Of a stretch of 64,000 nt of DNA, positions 39,783 to 53,200 are shown piece by piece. Made by a program: the position numbers and the translations under genes. A model generated the notes under the pieces. It did no database searches, was not told the DNA's origin, and was given only the letters and a program-made list of their open reading frames with translations. This DNA is from Lasiosphaeria ovina. Lineage: Eukaryota; Ascomycota; Sordariomycetes; Sordariales; Lasiosphaeriaceae. The first letter of the stretch is position 1. Every line of letters starts with the position of its first letter. The stretch covers positions 1,364,001-1,428,000 of the forward strand of contig JAULSN010000001.1 in NCBI GenBank assembly GCA_033439765.1, read 5' to 3'.

Positions 39783-42700
39783 ATGAGCTCCGCCCAGGAG
39801 TCGCAGGATGGGGGGGTCACCACGCTCCGCCTGCCCAAGGGCCAGATCAGCGCTGCCAGTCCGGGGAGGTCGGCCGGCACCCCAGGCAGTTGGTCCTCGG
39901 CAGAGTTCTCCGCTCTATCCCGTAGTCCGGACGGCTGGCCTCAGCCATCCACCGTCCAGCTCCTACAGGGCATAGGCGCCATCGAGTTTCTGGAACAAGA
40001 CGAAAGGCCGACCTTTCTTGTCGACCTCAGCGACCCTATAAACTTCAACCCCGGCCCGCTCCATATAGTGTTTGCTAACGCCTCCCTGAGAGCAACGCAG
40101 GGCATCTTGGGGCTGCTACAGGTTGACACGGCAGAGTCGGGCGCTGACCACGGCTATGTCCGCTTCAAGGCGTGGGTGGTCAGCCTCGTGAGAGAGAATG
40201 CCCCCGTAGATGCAGGCCTGCCGTCTATATCCTATGGGGGAATCACTTGGTCGTGTTCGACGCTCAGAAAGCGCTTCCGGTTTGTGTGTGGGAATACCAG
40301 CGCCGTGTCGAGCACTCCGACATCGCCAAGCCTGACGGCGGCATCGTCTTCGGCGACTGGTCAAAGAGCAAGGAGTCCGACGGTAGGCCGGAGACCTAAC
40401 GCGCCGAAAGAACAGAGCGACTACTTTGGGGCGGTCGAGACGGCCCCTGGACGGGCCCATTCGGAGCCCAGAAGCAGGCCTGAAGCCGTGGCAGGCAGGC
40501 TTGCTTCTCCCAGCGGCGCTTTGGCTCCGCTCGTTTTTCCAGCGCAGCTACACACGACGTTTGACTGGACTCGGATACCACTCGATGACCCCAACCTGGG
40601 CGCCCACCACCGGTTTGCACGATCCGTAGACTGGGCGTCAACCTCACTTGGCCCTGTCGAGAACTGGTCTACAGATCTCCGCATCATGTCCAACATGATC
40701 ATGGGCAGCCCTCATCCCGCAGCCATGTACTGGGGTCCAGAATATGTCGCCATATACAACGAGGCCTATATAGGAGTGGCCGGAATGAAGCATCCGCAGC
40801 TGATGGGTTCGAGATATTGCGACGCCTGGTCCGAGATTTGGGACGGGATCCGGCCCGTGCTTGACGCGGCGTATACCAACGGAGATGCGACGATGAAGCA
40901 CGACGACACCCTCTTTCTCACTCGCCACGGCTTCTTGGAGGAGACCTTCTTCAACTGGGCCATCATCCCCTTGGTCGGCGGCGACGGAACAGTGGTGGGC
41001 CTCTACAACCCCGCCTTTGAGAACACGCGGCGCAAGGTCAACGAGCGCAGGATGCTCACGCTCCGCGAGGTTGGCTTCAAGACTTCGCAGGCGCGCGATG
41101 TCAAGAGCTTCTGGAGTCAAGTCCAGAAGGGGCTCGAATACAACCCGCTCGACGTTCCTTTTGCCCTAATCTACTCTGTTGCCGAGGACAGCGAGAGCGA
41201 GGTCTCGTCCATGAATTCGGCGAGTTATTCGAGCCCACCAATGGTGATCTTGGAAGGGTCCCTGGGAGTTCCGGATGGCCATCCCATTGCGCCCGCTCTG
41301 ATCGACTTGAAGTCCAACGACGAGGCGTTTGCGCCGTACATGAGAGACTCGATGACTGACCCAACCGGGGCCAATCCCATCATCCTCAGCCGCGAGAACG
41401 GCACCCTACCGGATCACCTGGTACAGGGCTTGGCGTGGAGGGGGTTTGGCGATCCGTGTCGGACTGTTGTCGTGTTTCCAGTGCACCCCACGACGGCGGG
41501 CGAGACGATAGTTGGCTTCATTGTGCTGGGCGTGAACCCTCGGCGGCCCTATGACGAGAACTATCGGCTGTTTGTCACGCTCCTCGACCGGCAACTTGCG
41601 ACGTCAATGGCGTCGGTCGTGCTGTTCGAGGAAGAAATTAAGCGGGGGCAGCGAGCTGCGCGCCTCGCCGCCATAGACCGGCAGGAGCTCTCAATGCAGT
41701 TATACATTCGGACCCAGGAGGCGGTTGAGAGCGAGTATCGCTTCACGAGGATGGCTGAGTTTGGCCCGGTGGGGCTATTCATCGCCGACAGCAACGGGCA
41801 CATCAATTACTGCAACGAGATGTGGTGGAAAATATCCGGCCACGCAAGGAGCACGAGCACGCTCGATGCCTGGATGGAGAGCATACGGGACGAAGATCGG
41901 TCCGAGGTCGAGCGCGTCTGGCGGCGGCTTGTCGATGGCAAGACGGCCGTAACCCACGAGTTTCGGTTCAAGCACACGCGGGGGCTCGTTGACGGCCGGT
42001 CGGTCGAGACTTGGGCCCTCATGAGCGCTTATCCGGAAAAGGACGACCGTGGCGGGCTGAAGAGCATATTTGGCTGCATCACTGATATCTCGCAGCAGAA
42101 GTGGGCTGAGGATCTCCAGAAGCAGAGGTGGGACGAGGCTGTCGAAGTGAAGCGGCAGCAGGAGAACTTTATCGACATCACAAGTCACGAAATGCGGAAC
42201 CCGCTGAGTGCCATCCTCCAGTGCGCCGACGAGATCTCGTCGGGCCTGAATCGTTACAAGCTGTTAGATACGCCTTCGCAAGCCAGCGCCTTGGGAGTGC
42301 TAGTCGACAGCTGCATAGAGGCGGCCAACACCATCTCTCTCTGTGCGAGCCACCAAAAGCGGATTGTCGACGACATCCTAACCCTATCGAAGCTCGACTC
42401 AAAACTGCTGCTCGTGACGCCCGTCGACGTGCAGCCCGTCACCGTCGTGCAGAATGTGCTGAAGATGTTTGAGCCTGAGCTGAATTCGAACGAAATCTCT
42501 GGCGGCTTTCAAGTCGACCAGTCGTACCGGGACTTGGCCGTCGATTGGGTCAAGATAGACCCCTCGCGCCTTCGCCAAGTCCTCATAAATCTGATGACGA
42601 ACGCCATCAAGTTCACACAGGGCCGGCCGACGCGGTCGATTGTGATTAGTCTCGGGGCATCCAAAGACGCAGTCCGAAATGATATCTCGTACATCCCCCC

Positions 42701-43738
42701 TCGTCATCCGGACCAGGCCGACATTACCGACGAGGCGGACTGGGCCGATGGCGAAAAAATCAACCTGCATCTGGCTGTCACCGACACCGGCCCGGGGCTG
42801 GACGATGACGAGAAAAAGATTCTCTTTCAGCGCTTTTCCCAGGCCAGCCCCAGGACCCACGTCCAATACGGCGGCTCCGGGCTGGGCCTGTTCATTTGCC
42901 GGATCCTTACCGAGCTGCAGGGCGGGCAGATTGGCGTGCTGTCCCGGAAAGGCGAGGGCAGCACGTTCGGCTTTTACATCAAGAGCAGGAAAGCAGAAGA
43001 TCCCCACCTGAGCCTGGTTCCAGAAACCCGGAGCCCGGTCGTGCATGCGTCCAGCGGGCCAGCGCAACATGCAGCAAAGCTCAAAGTTCCTGCCGCCCCT
43101 ATTGGAGGACCGCTGCTAGAACGAGCGGCTTCTGTTCCTTTCCGAGACCTCAATTCTGCCAGGAGCCTGGATATCCTGATTGTCGAGGATAACCTAGTAA
43201 ATCAGAGAGTGCTGAACCGGCAACTGCAGCTTTCAGGAAACAACACGTGGGTTGCCAACCATGGCGGCGAGGCATTACAAGTAATCCGCAGTTCCCGCTT
43301 CTGGGATGGGAAGGCTGCCGCCCGCAGCGCGGTCCCGGAGCTGTACTCCGCTAGCACCACCGCTCCGCTCCCTGGCGGCAAGGAAAACAATCTAAACATA
43401 TCGGTAATCTTGATGGACCTAGAAATGCCTGTCATGGACGGAATGAGCTGCACGCGCGAGATCCGGCGGCTAGAGGGCGAGGGCATAATCACACATCACA
43501 TACCCATCATCGCCGTCACCGCCTATGCGCGGCCTGAGCAGGTCGAGGACGCAAAGGCCGCTGGTGTCGTAAGTTTGCTCCACCTATTAACACGCGCTCC
43601 TCAAATAAGCTGTAGGCTTTTGTGGGCTAACTGACATGGCGCGGCTTGAAGGATGACGTTATTTCGAAACCTTTCCGTATCCCGGAGCTGCTACCCAAGA
43701 TCGAGGAGCTAGTGCAGAGATACAGCATGTCACCCTAG
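39783..43738 (+). CDS. Hybrid sensor histidine kinase (PAS, HisKA, HATPase, receiver)
   Basis: Two exons (39783-43568, 43652-43738) give 1290 residues from the first in-frame ATG. The frame is open and GC3-biased back to about 39375 without an ATG, so the true start is probably in an upstream exon. The N-terminal half holds a PAS-like sensor (AMYWGPEYVAIYNEAYIGVA) and a GAF-like stretch. A second PAS lies near 650 (RMAEFGPVGLFIADSNGHIN). The H-box His is about residue 802 (DITSHEMRNPLSAIL). The ATP-binding boxes are LRQVLINLMTNAIKF, VTDTGPGLDDDE and GSGLGLFICR. The receiver starts DILIVEDNLVNQRV, has its phospho-Asp at about 1212 (VILMDLEMPVMDGM) and its Lys in exon 2 (DDVISKPFR). There are no TM helices, so it is probably cytosolic. 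It should signal through a Ypd1-type phosphotransfer protein. I do not assign a fungal class. Confidence 0.9.
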
Positions 43739-45501
43739 CGGGCTCGGACCATATTCCGCACTTTTTTTATTGGCGCGTGCTACTCGATATCAGGATACAC
43801 GGCCTTCTGCACATGAGTGGCATTGCCCTTGCGTATTATCATTTAACTACGCCGCTTGCCCCGCCGGAATTCTTGCTGTATTTAATCGGCGCAGCGCTGA
43901 CGCTGGCCGGGGTGCATGTAATCACCATAATATTGGCAACCTCATTCCCCCGACCTAACTAGACTAGACGGCAGCTTTTCTAGGCTCTATCGTATCTGGC
44001 ACACACCTATACAGTTAGACAGACGGGCTAGAGCTGGTAGTAAGGGATTCGCAAAGCCAAACTGTTTTGCGCGTAGGAAAGCGGGCGTCTGGGATGGCTG
44101 CAGCATGGCAATGCGCGAGGCTTCATCTGAGACCTTTGAACGAGAAACTTGAGCACACTTTTGTGAACTAAAGACCCCGGCAAGTGATCAAGGTCAGCGA
44201 ACGAGACAAAGTACTCCCGTCGCCAACCCACAGGCGAGCACAATGGTGAATATCGGGGACGTCTTGGCTTTGAACGAACCAGCTAGTCCGCATCGATATG
44301 TTGCTCCTGAGTTAACAGGTGTGCCATATAACAAGTACATGGTATATAGGGGAGGGGACTACCTTACCTCGGCTTGCTTGAAAATCTAGACACGTGGAAA
44401 GATGCCCCTGTAGTCTTTTCGAGCAAGTAAAATAGTGGACAGGATAATAAGAGGTACTTCGTAGAGCTGAGCAAGACACACGCACCTACAAAGTACAGCA
44501 CTCAGCATTGAGTCGACAAGACACACGAAAGAGTAGTTATTCAACCGCCTAGGCCCAAGTAGTCAAATCAACCTTTCCCAGCCAAGAGTTACTTATTGTA
44601 CACGTGTACATGCAGAGCTAAGTGCAAAATTGTCAAGCCGAACTTACGCTCAGACACTAATGAGGCTTCTTATTGCGAACCTTGTCTAAATTCACTCAAC
44701 ATAATCAACATAAAAAGAACCACGTGAAACAAAAGGACAGTAAGATGGCGAACTCAACGCGCGAGAGTGTATTTATTAGCTATTAAAAAGGGGGTTGCTA
44801 AGCCCCTCCAGTCTGACCATATATAGATTGGAAAGACAGAAAAGACCCAGCCCAGTTTGGTTTCGCGAGGTATATCCCTCCCATCCTCCTTCCTCCGTTT
44901 CCTCCTGATATTTTTTTGTTGTGATTTCTGCCATTTTTTCTTCGCTTCCCGCATCATCCATTCCCACTTCTCTACACACCCAACTGTCGGTTGACCCGAT
45001 CTTGTCAACCAGGTCAACCAATCCACACACCCTTGCAGGTCCAAAACCCAACGGCGGTTCCTTCTTTCCTCCGGGAGGGGGGTATACTTTGGGTATCAAA
45101 AACACCAAAAACACAGCATGTACCGAGAGATCGCAACGACCAAAAAGCAGCAGACAAAAACGCGGAAGGGGGAATCAAGGTATCTGAACAAAGAAAACAA
45201 TTGCGGTATCGTATAAGGAAAAAATGGAAAGATGCCCGCGTCAGCGGTGGGGATCCTGGAGGCCCAGTCCACACCGCGTCGGCTGCAAATGATGGGTATC
45301 AGAAGAACCAGTCTTGAGCAGGGTATCTTGAAATGCAGATCCGATTCCGACCAACCCAGCGTGCAAAGGAGGTGTGTGTAGACCTCTCAACGGTGGGGTG
45401 TGTTGAGAGACATCGTCGTTCGTGAGTTCGCTCTATTTTCGTGGATTTTCTCGTCCAATTCAACGTCACGCAGGGCAGGCGCTGGAAATGGTAGACCGTG
45501 C
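43739..45501. other. Intergenic, tail to tail (kinase / PH-domain gene)
   Basis: About 1.8 kb with no supported gene. The ORFs near 43770-43960 overlap in two frames and are hydrophobic but lack conserved features. Near 44990-45025 GTTGACC/GTCAACC words recur. Confidence 0.5.
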
Positions 45502-47262
45502 TTAAGCGGTGGCAGCCACGACAGGAGTCGACTCGAGCGGCTTGGCAACCGGCTCCTCGGCCAACTCAGCGGGCTTAGGGGCCTCCTCGGTAGCGGGCTC
45601 GGCGGCAGCAGTAGTCTCAGCCTCGGCAGCAGCAGGTGTCTCCTCGGCCTTCTCCTCGGTCTTCTCAACCTTCTCGGTCTTGGCCTTGCTCTTGATAGTG
45701 GCACGGAGCTTGGAGAATGCCGAAGGCGACTTGGGCTTCTCGGTCTCCTCATCGGATGAGACAACCTTCTCCTTCTTGCCGAAGGTGAACGGGAGAGAGC
45801 TCTTGCGCTTGTCACTCTTCACCTCCTTCTTGGTCTCGCCGTTGGTCGCAGGGGCGGCCTCGACGGTCTCAGTGGGGACGGTAGCAGGCGAAGAAACCTC
45901 AGCCGAGAGAGGCTCGCTGGTCTCAACAGCCGGGATCACGGGCGCCGTCTCGGCGACAGCCTCAGTGGTGACAGGGGTCTCCTCAACGGGGGCGGCCTCG
46001 GGAGCGGCAACCTTCTTCTTGCCAAAAGAGAGGTTGGAGAAGATGCTGCCGCGCTTGGACGGGGTCGGCTTGGCCTCAGCAACTTCCTCCTTCTTCTCCT
46101 CAACCTTGGTCTCAGCAGGAACAGCCTCCCCGGTGGCAGGGATAGCCTCGGCAACGGCCTCAGCGGCGGGGGCCTCCACGACGGCGGGGACCTCGACAGC
46201 AGGAACAGCAGTCTCGGCCTCCTTGGCGGGCTCGGCAACGGCCTCGGCCGCCTTCTTCTCCTCCTTCTTGCCGAAGGGCAGGCTGCCAAAGATGGAGTTG
46301 CGCTTGCGGCTAGCGGAGCGGCGCTTGGGCTCCTCCTTCTTTACCTCCTCCTTGGGAGTCTCGGCGGCGGGAGCCTCAACAACAGCCTCCTCCTTGGGTG
46401 CCTCAGCAGCCGAAGCCTCGGCAACAACCTCCTCGGTAGCGGCAGGGGCTTCGGCGACCGGCTCGGCAACCGGGGCCTTCTCCTCCTTCTTGGCGGGCTT
46501 CAGGCTCTCCAGTGTCTTCTTGTACGTCTCCGACTCGGGGATGGTGGCAGCCAACTCCTTCGCCTCGGCAATCTTGGCCTTCAGCTGAGCGACCCAGCTA
46601 TCACGCTCGGTGGTGCTGGAGGCCTTGAAGGTGTGCTTGTGGCCCTTGGAGGTGAAGTGGAACTTGTTGGCTCCCTCGGTTGTGGGCTCTGAAGCCTCGG
46701 CCTGTATTTGATGATTAGCGACGAACTAACAATAGTCGCAATTAAGAATGTCTTACCAGCTGGATAGCACCATGGGGGGTAGACTTCTCTCCAAAGAATA
46801 GCAGGCCCTTGCCCGTCTCAGCGGCCCAGGCAGTAACGTGGTGGGCAACATCGATGGCCTTGTCGGCCTTGAAGGTGGCAAGAGATTTGACGTCGACCGG
46901 CTCCGCTCCGAACCAGAAATGCTTCTTGGAATAAAAGATGTTCCTATTGGTACGGTTAGCACCACGCTACGTGTAGGAGAAGATGTGAGAAACACGTACT
47001 TGGGGAAGTTGGCGCCCTGGCCCTTGTGCTCGAGGCTGCCCTCCTCAACGGGCTTGAGCTCCTCCGCCTTGGTCTCCTCGGCCGGGGCAGCAGCCTCGGT
47101 GGCGGCAACAGGCTCAGCGACAGCGGCCGGGGCGGCCTCAGCTTCTGTCGCAGCGGGCTCGGTAGTGGCAGGCGCGACCTCGGCAGGCGCGGCCTCGACG
47201 ACGGGCTCGGTGGCAGGAACAGTCTCCTGGGGGACCTCGGTGGGCTTCACGGTGTCGGCCAT
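45502..47262 (-). CDS. PH-domain protein with long Glu/Ala/Pro-rich tail (Meu6-like)
   Basis: Three exons (47262-47000, 46943-46757, 46701-45502) give 549 residues. The first 80 residues are an acidic Ala/Pro/Glu/Val/Thr stretch. A PH-type domain spans about 80-190 across the two introns: QGANFPKNIFYSKKHFWFG, a central strand region, then KFHFTSKGHKHTFKAS and RDSWVAQLKAKIAEA. The remaining 350 residues are low-complexity EAPVT sequence. Three related basic motifs interrupt it, each pairing a Ser site with FGKK: KRNSIFGSLPFGKK at about 283, KRGSIFSNLSFGKKK at about 366 and KRKSSLPFTFGKKEK at about 448. Meu6-type fungal proteins share this PH-plus-acidic-tail layout. The PH domain suggests lipid or membrane binding. 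The antisense strand shows a long open frame only because of the repeated codons. Confidence 0.83.
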
Positions 47263-50200
47263 TGTGAATGATGCAAAAAGCTGGGTATCACTTGAAAAAA
47301 AGAGAAAGGGTATTATTGGGTATCACTGAGAAGAGAGCAAGAGGGAAAAAGTTAGACCGGCTCTTGGGGGGTGATGGATGGATCAAGAGATGCTCGGGAG
47401 AGGGGTCTTCAAGACGCAGAAAATCTCGGCAACGAGGTGGTTTTGTTGGCGGTGGAGGAAGAGAAGGGGAGGGAAATGGAAGAGAGCCGCGTGATGGCCT
47501 CGGGGGGTACTTATTTGCGCTGCCGTGTCTTCTGGGGGGAGCTGTCGAAACGGTAGGACTGGTGTGCGATCCGCCGACCGAAGCTGCCTCGTGAGTAGTC
47601 TGCTCCTGACTGGTCCGCGGGGGCCTGGCAAACTGGGGACAGGATCCCAAAAACGGAATCGAGCTAGGGAACCCGACCCTTGGGAGCTAAACTTCTGCAG
47701 CCGACGGCCCACGTATTCGCTGCCTGGCCCGAACGCTGGCCAGTGGCCACTGAGCGCAGCCGCAGGCAGCTGGCCCCTTGCCCAGACAAAGGCGCGAAGC
47801 CTGCTCGTCAATGTCCAGTTGCTGGGAGAACACGAAATTGCTTCAACCGTTTTTGGACAGGGATCCGGATTTTAGCATGCGCTTGCTGCAGCCACTAGCG
47901 CTCTCGACCCACACCCGCTGCACCTCACTGGCCAGTGCGCCTCTTGGGGTCTCGTCAGCCCGGGCGTGTACTTCACCTGCAAGTACCGGCGTCGTCCTGA
48001 TGCACAAGCTCCACAACGCCTCTCACGCCTCGAGCTCGCCTGTCCCTGCCCATCGTGCCCGCTGGCGTGCGTCGAGCCCGCCTGCAGAAGAGGAGCCCTC
48101 CAGCTGCCGCCGCCGCCCATGTGACTTTAGTCGCCGGTAGCTAAATTAAACCACTTTCCTTGCCCCTCCCTGTCGATCAGGCCTGGCGTCTCTTGCTCTC
48201 TCATCTCACAGCTCGGCACATCGGTTCTATACGGATTATTATTGATTTTACTGATGGGGCCATGGACGAGATCAGACCAGAGCTCGCCTGTGCGAGTGCG
48301 TGTGCATTGCAGCAATCAAGGTACGAGGCGTTAGCACTGACTGCACTAGCTATTTGTCTGCCCCCAGAGCAGAGTCCGCGGGACCATCGGCCCTGTAATT
48401 TGGCTCTCTGGCAGTCCACGGACGGCCTGTCAAACCCTCAGTCGAGGGACCTAAGATTCGAAGGCCTCTGCAGGCGCGCAGCCGATCCTACGTCCCACAA
48501 GGCACAAATCGACCACTGCGGGGCAGGTCGTTGTTGGTGGGCCGTCGACTGTCATGCACAACCTGGATTATCTCTGCTGTCTGCTGATATCCACCTGTAA
48601 AATTTCTAAGGTTCCATGCTGCACCAACCGTAATCAACCCAGGGTCCCACCGGGCACCGATCCCACTCACCGTCCACCAACCAACCCACTTCCGACACTG
48701 GCAGCTCGCCACGGACCGCTGGAAATCCACAGGGGGTCGCCCACTAACTCGACGTTATTTCACTACCGGTTCATCGCCTGTCCGGACGAGACAGTCGAGG
48801 CAACAACTCCGGGATAGCATTCACTCGGGACGCTCTGACGGGAGTGCTGACGGAGGCGGCCGTGCCCTCACAAGGCAGGGGTTAGGGAAAGGGCCCGGTC
48901 CCGCTTCCGTTTTCTCTCCAAGACGTCGAGGACCGTACCCAGCATCCACCCTGAGCAGGGCGTTTACTTGATTTTGAGTTTGCACAAAGAAACTGCCAGC
49001 CGGCAACAATGTAGACAAGGTATCCGTACAACAGGACTGAACATCAGCGGCGCGAGCTGCTAATGGCGGCATGGAGCCAAGCTTGGCGTCATCCAGACCT
49101 TCGATGTGTGGCCGGTGGCATCAGGACAAGCCCGGGCTCCGTCAGAAGACGTTATGCCGTCGATTTCCAGCGTCAGGCCATGCTGGCATGGTCTTCGCCA
49201 AAAATCCCGTTGCTTGGGTTTAGGTCAATACTTCAGCCAGCCGCACAGCACCCATTTCATTCTGCAGAATTTTCAGAAGAGTCATCCTTTGTTCCAAATT
49301 TCCAACTTCCTGCACGCCTTTGGCTTTTCGGATATTTTTCAAAATATCATTTTCTCTTCGTTTTATTTCCACGCTAGCAAATCCGAAGTTCTGTGCCCCC
49401 TGACATGTCCTCATCCTGCGCCCCCCTGCTTGGTTCGGCTCGCATCGATAATGATCCATCCCACTACGGCAAGCAAACAGGGGTGATGTGGATTCAAACA
49501 GCCTCATCGTCTTGCCGTGCTTGCCACAGCCGGCCTGAGCAAGGACCAAAAAAAACACCACCGGCCAGGAGCCCAAATTCTCGGCCGGGCCTACGCAAGT
49601 ACAATATGCGGCTATCAACATTTCGACATGTTTGCTCGCCTGCCGGTGCGTCAGTTTTCGCCGGTGGGTTCTGGTCTCGTGCACACCCGGCCTGCCGTTG
49701 GCTGCGCCGTGCAGTGCGAATCCGAATACAGGAGCGACGTCGAAATCTGCCCAGAATGGTGCCCCCTCACTCAGTGGTGTTGGTCTGAATCTTGCATCCA
49801 ATTATAAACCAACCGACTCTCGCTCCCCTCTAGAAACCACGGCGTTTCCACCGCACGCAGCCTTTCACTGGACGCATGATCCCTCGTTCCAGTTTGCCTT
49901 GGTGGGGTCACGTTTCGACGAAGTCTTGGTCCCCAATGCTGCATCAATGGACCGCGGCCACCCGTGCGGCGTGCGCCTTTCTTTGCCCGGCTCGATGCTC
50001 GAGAGGCGGCCCAGCGGGCATAGACGGCCACATGATTGGCCTGTGCGGATAGCTCCGGTGCAGCGTCTCGCGTCTTTCCACTGCTGCTGCATTGCGGGTA
50101 TGAGATTTGCCTATATTTGTTACGTCCATCATCGGAGTTTTGGACGGAGAGGCGGCATGTGTGCCAAGCACTCATGGAGTCAGTAGAGGTACTTCGTACT

Positions 50201-53200
50201 TGCGTGTGTTATCAATGGCCGTCACAATCGTGACGGCGAGTCGGCAACTGCCTCCCGAGCTGTTCTTTTCTTGCTATTTCCAACTGCCCTGGTTACATAC
50301 CTATCCCAAAAGCATGCCGCGCAGGCTCTTCACGCCGCCCTCGAACCCAAGGGATGTTTCTGTTTCTGACGCAAACCCGGCTTGCATGCGAGGGCGTCTG
50401 GCAACTTGGGTGGTCCCTACTTGCACATGCGTCCGAACATCCCACCATGTGTCATAGTCGTTACGCCTTTGGGCTAGCGTGAACGGGCGGACTGGCTGGT
50501 CCAAGCTTTACTATGTACGGCTCCTCAAGCCGGACCGCCCAGAAACATTTTATGGGCAAATCCCAAATGCCAGTTTAGATCAACTGCACATTTCGTGCTC
50601 AGGCTGAGGTGGTCTTCCTTTCCTAGGACCTAGATGCCCTGCACAGCCCGTAGCACCAGGTGAACCTAAGTTCCATACCCTGTATTTGTAGGTCCGGAGG
50701 ATACGCATTAAATGCAGCGAAACAGTCATCGGCGCTGACAGATAAGAGACACTTCAGACGGTTGACAACTGACGTGTTAGGGTTTAAGGTCCCACAAGTT
50801 TTTACCTTTACATAGTAATCAGCATGTCAAAGGGCAGCTTTCGCCTGTGCAGTGGGGCTTCAGTGATCGCCCTGACATCCCGTGAATCCAGTGGCTATGC
50901 CGACCTCAGTTTTATTGTCAGTTGACTGATTATATGGAACAGCCCACCCAAGCTACCATCTAAGCGGGCGGCGACTTTGTAAAATCTTGTCTCTCCACTG
51001 CAGTCCAAACTTGGTCGGAGCCTCGAATACTTGATAGTGGAGATCTGTGCCCACTTTTCTGAAATATGGACCTTCCCCTTCCCACGGAGAACCAGACACG
51101 CGAAAAGATCGTGGCTGCCCTGGTCGTCAGATTGCGACATCTGCGGCCGGCAGCCAAATCGAAACATGCGACACCACCCGCCAAGTCCCGGCCTCGTTGC
51201 CAACCGTCATGTGAACGTGTGCGCTGCACGACGACTGGGTCTTGGGCCGGCTCCAGTACTTTCATATATCTCCAGACCGCCCCGCCCTCCTCCACCCCCC
51301 TCCTACGTATCGTATAGCTTTGCTATTAGCGGACAGAACTTGAAGCAAGTGCAGCGCACTCAAGCACCACACCAGATCGAGATCTCGTGCTGACTCCCTC
51401 CTCCCGTGCCTTCCCACGTTGTGTCGTGTCGCTCCCTACTTCAGGCCATGCCTCCGTAGTTTATCGTATATCTCCCACCAATCCAGTCATGCCGTCCCGC
51501 GGGTATCCTTCTCGTCTGGCGATCCTTACCGATCTCAAGAAGTCGTGGATTCGTTTTCGCCATCCCGATATAGGCCGTGATATTAAGGTGTTCTCCCACT
51601 TACTCCAACTGATCTGTCTGCTTGCCGGGAGGCCCGCTTGGAACTCTGGAGCTACCCCTCACTTTTTTTTTATCTCTTGAAGGGGGAGCATGACGGTAAC
51701 CCCTCGTCCGCTCTCAATGGGACACACCCGCTGAGTTCACCGCCGGATCGTTCGTCGACCGTTTCGTTGATGCTCCTTTCGGTTTTCCGCTTTGGGACGT
51801 GGGCTGATCGCAGAGCTGGGGCAGTCATCTCGTTTCCTTGCCAATTGCTCGAACCGTAGGCTGGCGTTGATGTGCTGCTGCTTTATTTTCGTGTCTTGTC
51901 GTCTCCTCTCGACGGCTGGCCGTGCAGGATCTAGCTTCTCCGCTTCCTCCTGCGTTGCGCAAATGTGCAAAAATGCACTCCTCCACCTCTCGGCTGCCGC
52001 TGCTTCCTCTGAGGCGGGCCAGGTATCGCTGGCACCCGCTTGCTGTGCTTGCCATCGCCGTCCATTTCGGTCGGGGTGCCGCTGGGCGGGCAGGGCGCCG
52101 AGGGCAGGACTCTTGTGGTTCAGTCGGTCACAAGCACACACCAATGGCGTTGCTCTCCTCTTCCTACCCCATTCCTGGAGGGTTTCGATGGTTGGTGCGA
52201 TGGCACAATGGGGGAAGCACGCGACCTGTCCCTGTTTGCCGTGTGGTGTGCGGGGATGGATGGGATGGGCTCTGCCCTCGAGTATGGCAGGTATCTTGTT
52301 GGGGTGTATGGTGGTGGTCTGACTATCTCTTTGGCTGAAGCAGTTCTGACTCCCCATCTTCAGCGAATGTGTGCGAGGACTCTGCAGCACCACATGTGCG
52401 CCCTGCAAGCAACCTCAGTCAGATCTGGCAGGTCCCGCCGTCATTGGCTTGCCAATGGGGTGCAGACAGCTTATCTGCAGCCTTTGCGTCTCTGGTTGTT
52501 CTTTGTTCTGCTTGTCTCTGGAGCCCATACGACATCTCCGCACCACATTGACTAACCCCCCTGCTGTGTTTTCTTCCCAAGTCGCAATTGGATCCGGCAA
52601 GCTGCCCGACTCGAGTTCCCTATTTTCTGTGCGTTGGGAAGCGGCCCACGGAGCTCTTCACTGCTTCTGCGACCCAGTATCGTGAGGCAGAGCCACAGGA
52701 AGCTTGTCTGCAAGGGGCATTCCCGTCATCGCGAAACCCGTCAGCCCGCCTCTTGGTGAAAACGACGGGCTGGTTGGAGACTCGACTGGCATGGACACAA
52801 GCGATGTCGGTTCCTCAAAGCTGTCAAACATGAGCCTTGATTACTGTCCGGGACGACCGGGTGCAGAAAGTCCAGGTCTGCCAACATCCTTTCGGTTCAT
52901 GTTCCTCCTGCAGTCCCCCAAACTTGGGTCATGGGTTGCGCCAATATGAGCTGGTCGTTTGCAGCCCTGCTTGCCCCCTACTCGGTGTTTATGTTTATCC
53001 TCGTTGCTAAGAAGAGATGGGCGGTTGGTTTGCTGGGAGGGATTATTGCTTGTCCTCGCACAACGAGTTTCTCGATGGGTCGATGTGTCTGCTGCAGCCC
53101 TACAACGATGCCGTCGAGGTTAACGATCGATATGGATGTTTATGCCCGGCACATGGGTCCCGGCGATTATTGAAGACTAGGCCCGTCGTGCTCGGGGCTT

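Noticed and set aside
39169..39786. Pro/Ser-rich ORF overlapping the histidine kinase start
   Set aside because: It begins with a TTG-type start and has no domain. Its 3' half loses GC3 bias where the kinase frame gains it. The first part could still be a kinase exon, so this is reported as a finding, not as a gene.
45509..46588. Long antisense ORF of 359 residues (Ala/Ser/Gly-rich) over the PH gene
   Set aside because: It is the reverse shadow of repeated GAG/GCC codons; the sense strand has a PH domain and matching introns.
52040..52555. 171-residue ORF with hydrophobic stretches
   Set aside because: Not consistent in codon bias and no recognisable feature; one of many overlapping frames in a GC-rich spacer.
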